A DNA stretch of 9,071 nucleotides from JAKQIM01 sp964633225 (GTDB lineage Bacteria; Chloroflexota; Anaerolineae; Anaerolineales; UBA4823). Below, in pieces: positions 6,038 through 9,071 of this stretch (the stretch's first letter is position 1; every line of letters starts with the position of its first letter). Where the stretch lies: assembly GCA_964633225.1 (NCBI GenBank), contig CAZWFQ010000108.1:1-9071 (forward strand), in the 5' to 3' direction. The position numbers and the translations under genes are program-made. The notes below the pieces were generated by a model. That model worked only from the letters and a program-made list of their open reading frames with translations, ran no database searches and was not told the DNA's origin.

Positions 6038-7030
6038 TCATTTCTCTAATAATCTTTCCTCGTAAATTCTCCGGATTGTTTCCTCTATCTCTGGCTCCTG
6101 CACTTCCAGGTCGCGGATACGATAACGACTGGACAGCCTGCCAATCAGCTCAGAGGCTGTGATCGCGCCGCGCTCAAATTGATACGTGACCCGTAACCCA
6201 TCTCGAGCCGCAATTTGTGCCCCATCAATACCCACTTCCGGATAATTTTCTACCAGATCAACCACCAATTTGCGCATTCCGCCAAACCGGTCACGCAGCG
6301 TTTGTAGGGCGCCGTCGTATAACTTTTTCCCCCGGTCTATGATCATCACACGTTCACACAATTTCTCAATATCTGAAAGGTCGTGTGTAGTCAAGATAAT
6401 TGTGGTGCCGCGCTGGTGATTAATATGACGGATAAATTGCCGGATTCGTTCTTTTGCCACAACATCCAGCCCAATGGTGGGCTCATCTAAAAACAACAAG
6501 ACCGGATCGTGCAGTAAGGCGGCACAAATGTCTGCTCGCATGCGCTGCCCAAGCGAAAGCGCCCGCACTGGCATATTGATGAAAATATCCAACTCAAGTA
6601 AATCTCGAAACTCGCCCAAGTTTTTCTTGAACCGATCTGGAGCAATCTTGTAGACATGCTGCAAAAGTTCCAACGACTCAACCACTGGCAAATCCCACCA
6701 CAATGTGGTGCGCTGCCCAAACACCGCCCCAATTTGAGCCACATAGCGCTGCCGGTCTCGCCAGGGTAAATACCCATTCACATTCATCTCACCTGCAGTA
6801 GGCACCAACAGCCCCGTCAACATCTTAATGGTTGTGGATTTCCCCGCCCCATTTGGCCCCAGGTAACCCACCAATTCACCAGCCCGGATCGAGAAATCAA
6901 CCTCATCCACAGCCTTCACCAGGTTATATTCACGGCTGGTCAAATTCTTGGCCACGCCCCAGAAACCCCGGTGATGCTTTGACACTTTGAAATGCTTGCT
7001 TAACCCGGCGACGTTCACAATTGGATCCAT
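6038..7030 (-). CDS. ABC transporter ATP-binding protein (COG4586-like)
   Basis: This 330-residue cytoplasmic ATPase belongs to the exporter formed with the two permeases just upstream. The N-terminus carries a family-typical insertion (HRGFWGVAKNLTSREYNLVKA, about 20-40, one long stretch) before the core. Walker A is GPNGAGKST (58-66), the Q-loop glutamine is 106 in AVFGQRTTLWWDLP, the signature is LSLGQ (158-162), Walker B is LLFLDEP (178-184) with Glu183, and the switch histidine is 216 in TTHD. The signature has LSLGQ rather than LSGGQ, which is normal for this group as I recall it. A C-terminal domain from about 245 to 330 probably has a regulatory role. It starts with ATG GAT CCA (MDP) 4 bases after the permease stop, with AGGA about 10 bases upstream. 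The next gene is 125 bases away. The substrate is unknown; this group is described as an uncharacterised ABC-2 exporter with two permeases. Confidence 0.94.
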   Translation of the reverse strand: MDPIVNVAGLSKHFKVSKHHRGFWGVAKNLTSREYNLVKAVDEVDFSIRAGELVGYLGPNGAGKSTTIKMLTGLLVPTAGEMNVNGYLPWRDRQRYVAQIGAVFGQRTTLWWDLPVVESLELLQHVYKIAPDRFKKNLGEFRDLLELDIFINMPVRALSLGQRMRADICAALLHDPVLLFLDEPTIGLDVVAKERIRQFIRHINHQRGTTIILTTHDLSDIEKLCERVMIIDRGKKLYDGALQTLRDRFGGMRKLVVDLVENYPEVGIDGAQIAARDGLRVTYQFERGAITASELIGRLSSRYRIRDLEVQEPEIEETIRRIYEERLLEK

Positions 7031-7034
7031 ATCA

Positions 7035-7844
7035 TCATGTTCCTGTACTCTGATAATGTCTGAGCCCGTAGCGCCAAAATACTACTGCCACAAATAACAC
7101 CCCAAAACCAGCCACTGGCGAAAGGAAAAGCACCCAACCTGGCATGCCAAGCGGATCTGGCTTGTCTAAAAAATACAAAGCGGGGTAATAATTCAAAAAG
7201 ATGGCTGGGATCACATAGGTAAAGAATTGTCTTAGGCCCGCCGGATAAATGTGCATGGGATAAGACATCATCTCACTTCCCCCGTAGGTAAAGATATTCA
7301 TGACCTCAACCGACTCAAAGGTCCAGAAAGTCAAAGTTGCTCCAATCACAAATAGTCCGCCAAAGAAAGCGATCATACTGACAAATACAACCGGGAAATA
7401 CAATGCTTTACCAACGGTCCAGGCGATCCCTGTCATCTGCATGGCCCAAAAAAGGATCACAAAACCCTGCAAAATCCGCCCAAGGCGGCGTAAAATGAAC
7501 TCGGAACCAATTACTTGCAGGGTAACACTTATTGGGCGCAGCAAGATCTGGTCGAGTCGTCCCAGGCGTACCTGCAATCCAAAGTTCTGTGGATCAAAAC
7601 CGCTGAACAGCATATCCATAACGCCAAACGCCGCTTCCACCATGCCATACAAGAAAGCCACATCTCCCAGGCTCCAGCCGGCAATATTCCCAAACCGTTC
7701 AAATACAAAAGCCAGGGATAGGAACACCATCACTGTGCTTAATGCCGCTGCCACAAACTCTACATAAAAGTTGGCGCGGTAAGATGTCTGCGACCGGATT
7801 TGAACATTAATCAACCGCCAGTAGATTCGGAGCAGGTATCGCAC
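7035..7844 (-). CDS. ABC-2 type transporter permease (COG3694-like, ABC2_membrane_6)
   Basis: This 269-residue integral membrane subunit has about six hydrophobic segments (roughly 28-48, 60-80, 122-140, 146-172, 205-225, 236-256). Family features seen are GRLDQILLRP (95-104), a cytoplasmic coupling stretch; NIFTYGG (183-189); the NYYPALYFL segment (218-226) followed by DKPDPLG (227-233); and the end RYGLRHYQSTGT (258-269), typical of this permease group. The start is GTG, chosen because GGGAGG sits 5 bases upstream and no in-frame ATG gives the conserved N-terminus MRYLLRIYWR. The gene begins 1 base after the stop of the other permease and ends 4 bases before the ATPase start. It is expected to pair with the permease at 7846-8637 and the ATPase at 6038-7030. 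No missing or broken parts were seen. Confidence 0.94.
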   Translation of the reverse strand: MRYLLRIYWRLINVQIRSQTSYRANFYVEFVAAALSTVMVFLSLAFVFERFGNIAGWSLGDVAFLYGMVEAAFGVMDMLFSGFDPQNFGLQVRLGRLDQILLRPISVTLQVIGSEFILRRLGRILQGFVILFWAMQMTGIAWTVGKALYFPVVFVSMIAFFGGLFVIGATLTFWTFESVEVMNIFTYGGSEMMSYPMHIYPAGLRQFFTYVIPAIFLNYYPALYFLDKPDPLGMPGWVLFLSPVAGFGVLFVAVVFWRYGLRHYQSTGT

Positions 7845-7845
7845 A

Positions 7846-8637
7846 TCAACCTCCCAAGATCACCAGCCGCCGCACACCTGCCCTCAACAAAACCTGACCG
7901 AGCAGGGTCAGAACAACAGCCCAACCCAATTGAGCCAACAAGGTTTGAACCAAAACCGGCCCCACCAACAAACCCAGGTATATGTCAATCACCACATTAA
8001 CCATGTAAGGGAAAGGGGTGAGATAACAGAGATGAGTAAACCAATCCGGGAAAAACCGCAGCGGCATCAAAAAGCCCGAAAACAACCATGTGAGGATGAA
8101 CGCAAAGCGGATGAACCCCCTGGCATCCGGCGTCCAAAACGACACCAAATTGGCCAGAAAGCGCCAAGAAAAACTCACCCACCATGCCAACCCCAGGCTG
8201 ATGCCTAATGCCAACCACTGAACCATGCTTGACGGCACAACAATCTGATACAGCAAAGCATACCCCAGCACGATGGGCAGGCTGCGCAGCAAGAATTGAG
8301 ACACCGCCCGGCCCAGGTCTTGCGCCATCCAAAACCGGTAATACCCCATTGGCTTCAATAAATCCGAAGCTACAGCGCCGGTATAAACGGTATTCATCAA
8401 TTCATACCATCCAAACAAGCTCAAAATGCTGATCGTCGCCTGGCTGATTCCCGTATAGGTCACCGCTCCCAAGATCGTGATTCCAACCACATCTTGCCGC
8501 GCACCATAGAGGGCAACCAAGACTGAGGCGCGCAAAATTCCAAAAAAGAAATTCGTTGCCAGGCCAGCCAGCGCGGCTGCCCGGTAAGTCAATTGACGCT
8601 GAAATGAACGCAGGGCTAATTCCCAAAAGAGTCGCAT
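7846..8637 (-). CDS. ABC-2 type transporter permease (COG4587-like)
   Basis: This 263-residue integral membrane subunit heads the right-hand exporter operon. It begins MRLFWELALRSFQRQLTYRA, a cytoplasmic amphipathic start common in this group. About six hydrophobic segments follow (roughly 22-45, 52-75, 112-134, 138-165, 175-193, 222-250). GAVASDLLKPMGYY (87-100) is a coupling-helix region, and SGFLMPLRFFPDW (187-199) with LTPFPY (206-211) is typical of the family. I chose ATG 8637 because GGAAG lies 6 bases upstream and the homologous N-terminus starts here. An in-frame ATG at 8673 would add 12 residues (MVVGWCAYWKHL) and has no visible ribosome site. It ends one base before the next permease. 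A promoter with a TATGAT -10 is seen upstream. Confidence 0.92.
   Translation of the reverse strand: MRLFWELALRSFQRQLTYRAAALAGLATNFFFGILRASVLVALYGARQDVVGITILGAVTYTGISQATISILSLFGWYELMNTVYTGAVASDLLKPMGYYRFWMAQDLGRAVSQFLLRSLPIVLGYALLYQIVVPSSMVQWLALGISLGLAWWVSFSWRFLANLVSFWTPDARGFIRFAFILTWLFSGFLMPLRFFPDWFTHLCYLTPFPYMVNVVIDIYLGLLVGPVLVQTLLAQLGWAVVLTLLGQVLLRAGVRRLVILGG
7850..7855 (-). promoter_or_regulatory. Ribosome binding site that fixes a GTG start
   Basis: On the minus strand this reads GGGAGG, 5 bases before the GTG at 7844. It lies inside the last codons of the upstream permease gene. It decides the GTG start of the permease at 7035-7844. An ATG two bases upstream is out of frame with the permease. 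Confidence 0.75.
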
Positions 8638-8710
8638 GAGATGCTTCCAGTAAGCACACCAGCCAACGACCATCCGGGCGCGTTACCAAGGGTGTCACGA
8701 TCGAATGTTA

Positions 8711-8740
8711 ATCATAACGCATTGACCCACAACCTGTCAC
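8711..8740 (-). promoter_or_regulatory. Likely promoter for the right-hand ABC exporter operon
   Basis: On the minus strand, GTGACA (8735-8740, 5 of 6 matches to the -35 consensus) and TATGAT (8711-8716, 5 of 6 matches to the -10 consensus) are 18 bases apart. Transcription would start near 8704, leaving a leader of about 67 bases before the permease ATG at 8637. It overlaps the plus-strand promoter. Confidence 0.5.
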
Positions 8741-8750
8741 GCGTTAAAAT
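8722..8750 (+). promoter_or_regulatory. Likely sigma-70-type promoter for the zinc-ribbon gene
   Basis: TTGACC (8722-8727) and TAAAAT (8745-8750) each match consensus at 5 of 6 bases and are separated by exactly 17 bases. Transcription would start near 8757, about 23 bases upstream of the ATG at 8780. A TGGAG ribosome site (8768-8772) lies 7 bases before that ATG. Confidence 0.65.
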
Positions 8751-8779
8751 ATATTATCATCACCTTCTGGAGTTGAAGT

Positions 8780-9004
8780 ATGCCCATCTATGAATATAGT
8801 TGCCTGGATTGCGGCGCGCGTTTCGATATTCTACGCACGATCAAAGAAGCCGATGCACCAATCCCTTGCAAAAAATGCGAAAGCATGCATACGAAGCGCT
8901 CCATCTCAGTCTTCTTTGCCCAGAGCAGCGGCCAATCGCTTGCTGGTACCGGGGGCAGCTGCGCCGGCTGCCAGGGCGGCTCTTGCTCCACATGCGGTCA
9001 CTAG
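8780..9004 (+). CDS. FmdB-family putative regulatory protein, zinc ribbon
   Basis: This 74-residue cytoplasmic protein starts with MPIYEYSCLDCG, the hallmark of the FmdB/CxxC_CxxC_SSSS family. Two CxxC pairs, C8/C11 and C30/C33, form the zinc ribbon. A serine/glycine-rich linker (49-60) leads to a Cys-rich tail with C61/C64 and C69/C72, a common feature of the family. The family was named from a formamidase gene neighbour in Methylophilus; its biochemical role is not well established and no function follows from this context. It has its own promoter and ribosome site (TGGAG, 7 bases upstream) and is divergent from the ABC exporter. The stop TAG is followed by 67 bases to the window end in which I see no gene or terminator. 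Confidence 0.93.
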   Translation: MPIYEYSCLDCGARFDILRTIKEADAPIPCKKCESMHTKRSISVFFAQSSGQSLAGTGGSCAGCQGGSCSTCGH

Positions 9005-9071
9005 CCGCGCCTACCGCCAGTAAAGTTTGTTTTCACCCCTAAAATTTCTTCCCAATCCCGAGAATCCCCGG
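9005..9071. other. Non-coding tail, nothing recognised
   Basis: These are 67 bases after the zinc-ribbon gene. No hairpin followed by a T-run, no ribosome site and no convincing start of a further gene was seen. The stretch is cut by the window edge. Confidence 0.6.

Noticed and set aside
6696..6710. Odd palindrome CACCACA-A-TGTGGTG
   Set aside because: It lies inside the ATPase coding region and is explained by the codons for TTLWW; the single-base loop cannot form a hairpin.
7300..7767. 155-codon plus-strand frame opposite the 269-residue permease
   Set aside because: The composition is basic and low in hydrophobic segments with no motif, while the opposite strand encodes a well-conserved permease.
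8638..8673. 12-residue longer start of the first right-hand permease
   Set aside because: No ribosome site is visible before ATG 8673; GGAAG precedes ATG 8637 at proper spacing.

Overview
The window looks like a chromosomal piece from a free-living bacterium of moderate GC. The products resemble those I associate with Chloroflexota of the Anaerolineae type: a COG4586/4587/3694-like ABC exporter, an FmdB-type zinc ribbon, and a PfkB kinase beside an ABC-2 exporter. This taxonomic call is inference from recalled families and no marker gene is present. Ten protein genes cover almost everything. Nine are on the minus strand and one short gene at the right end is on the plus strand. I see no rRNA, tRNA, insertion sequence, phage gene or CRISPR array.

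Reading the minus strand from right to left, a divergent promoter region (about 8638-8779) separates a small FmdB-type zinc-ribbon gene (+) from a three-gene ABC exporter: two six-helix permeases (7846-8637 and 7035-7844) and an ATPase (6038-7030), tightly packed. A 125-base spacer with a plausible sigma-70-type promoter follows. It starts a six-gene run with junctions of 1 to 6 bases or a 4-base overlap: an alpha/beta-hydrolase fused to a VOC (glyoxalase/dioxygenase-like) domain, a class I SAM methyltransferase-like protein, a PfkB-family carbohydrate kinase, an ABC ATPase, and two large ABC-2 permeases. The last permease runs off the left edge. The middle permease is interrupted by a 100-N assembly gap (1793-1892) that is probably shorter than the missing DNA.

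The left six genes look like one transcription unit. The ATPase and two permeases resemble the LnrLMN/YbhFSR type of exporter, with one ATPase and two dissimilar permeases that each carry a large external domain. The right three genes form a second exporter. Their substrates cannot be read from the sequence.

The most unusual part is the cassette between the two exporters. The hydrolase domain has glycine where the catalytic serine belongs (GFGQG instead of GFSQG). Its fused VOC domain lacks two of three metal ligands, and the neighbouring methyltransferase lacks the conserved aspartates of its family as I recall it. All these frames are intact. This suggests a block of fold-retaining, possibly non-catalytic (binding or regulatory) proteins, co-expressed with an apparently intact kinase and an exporter.
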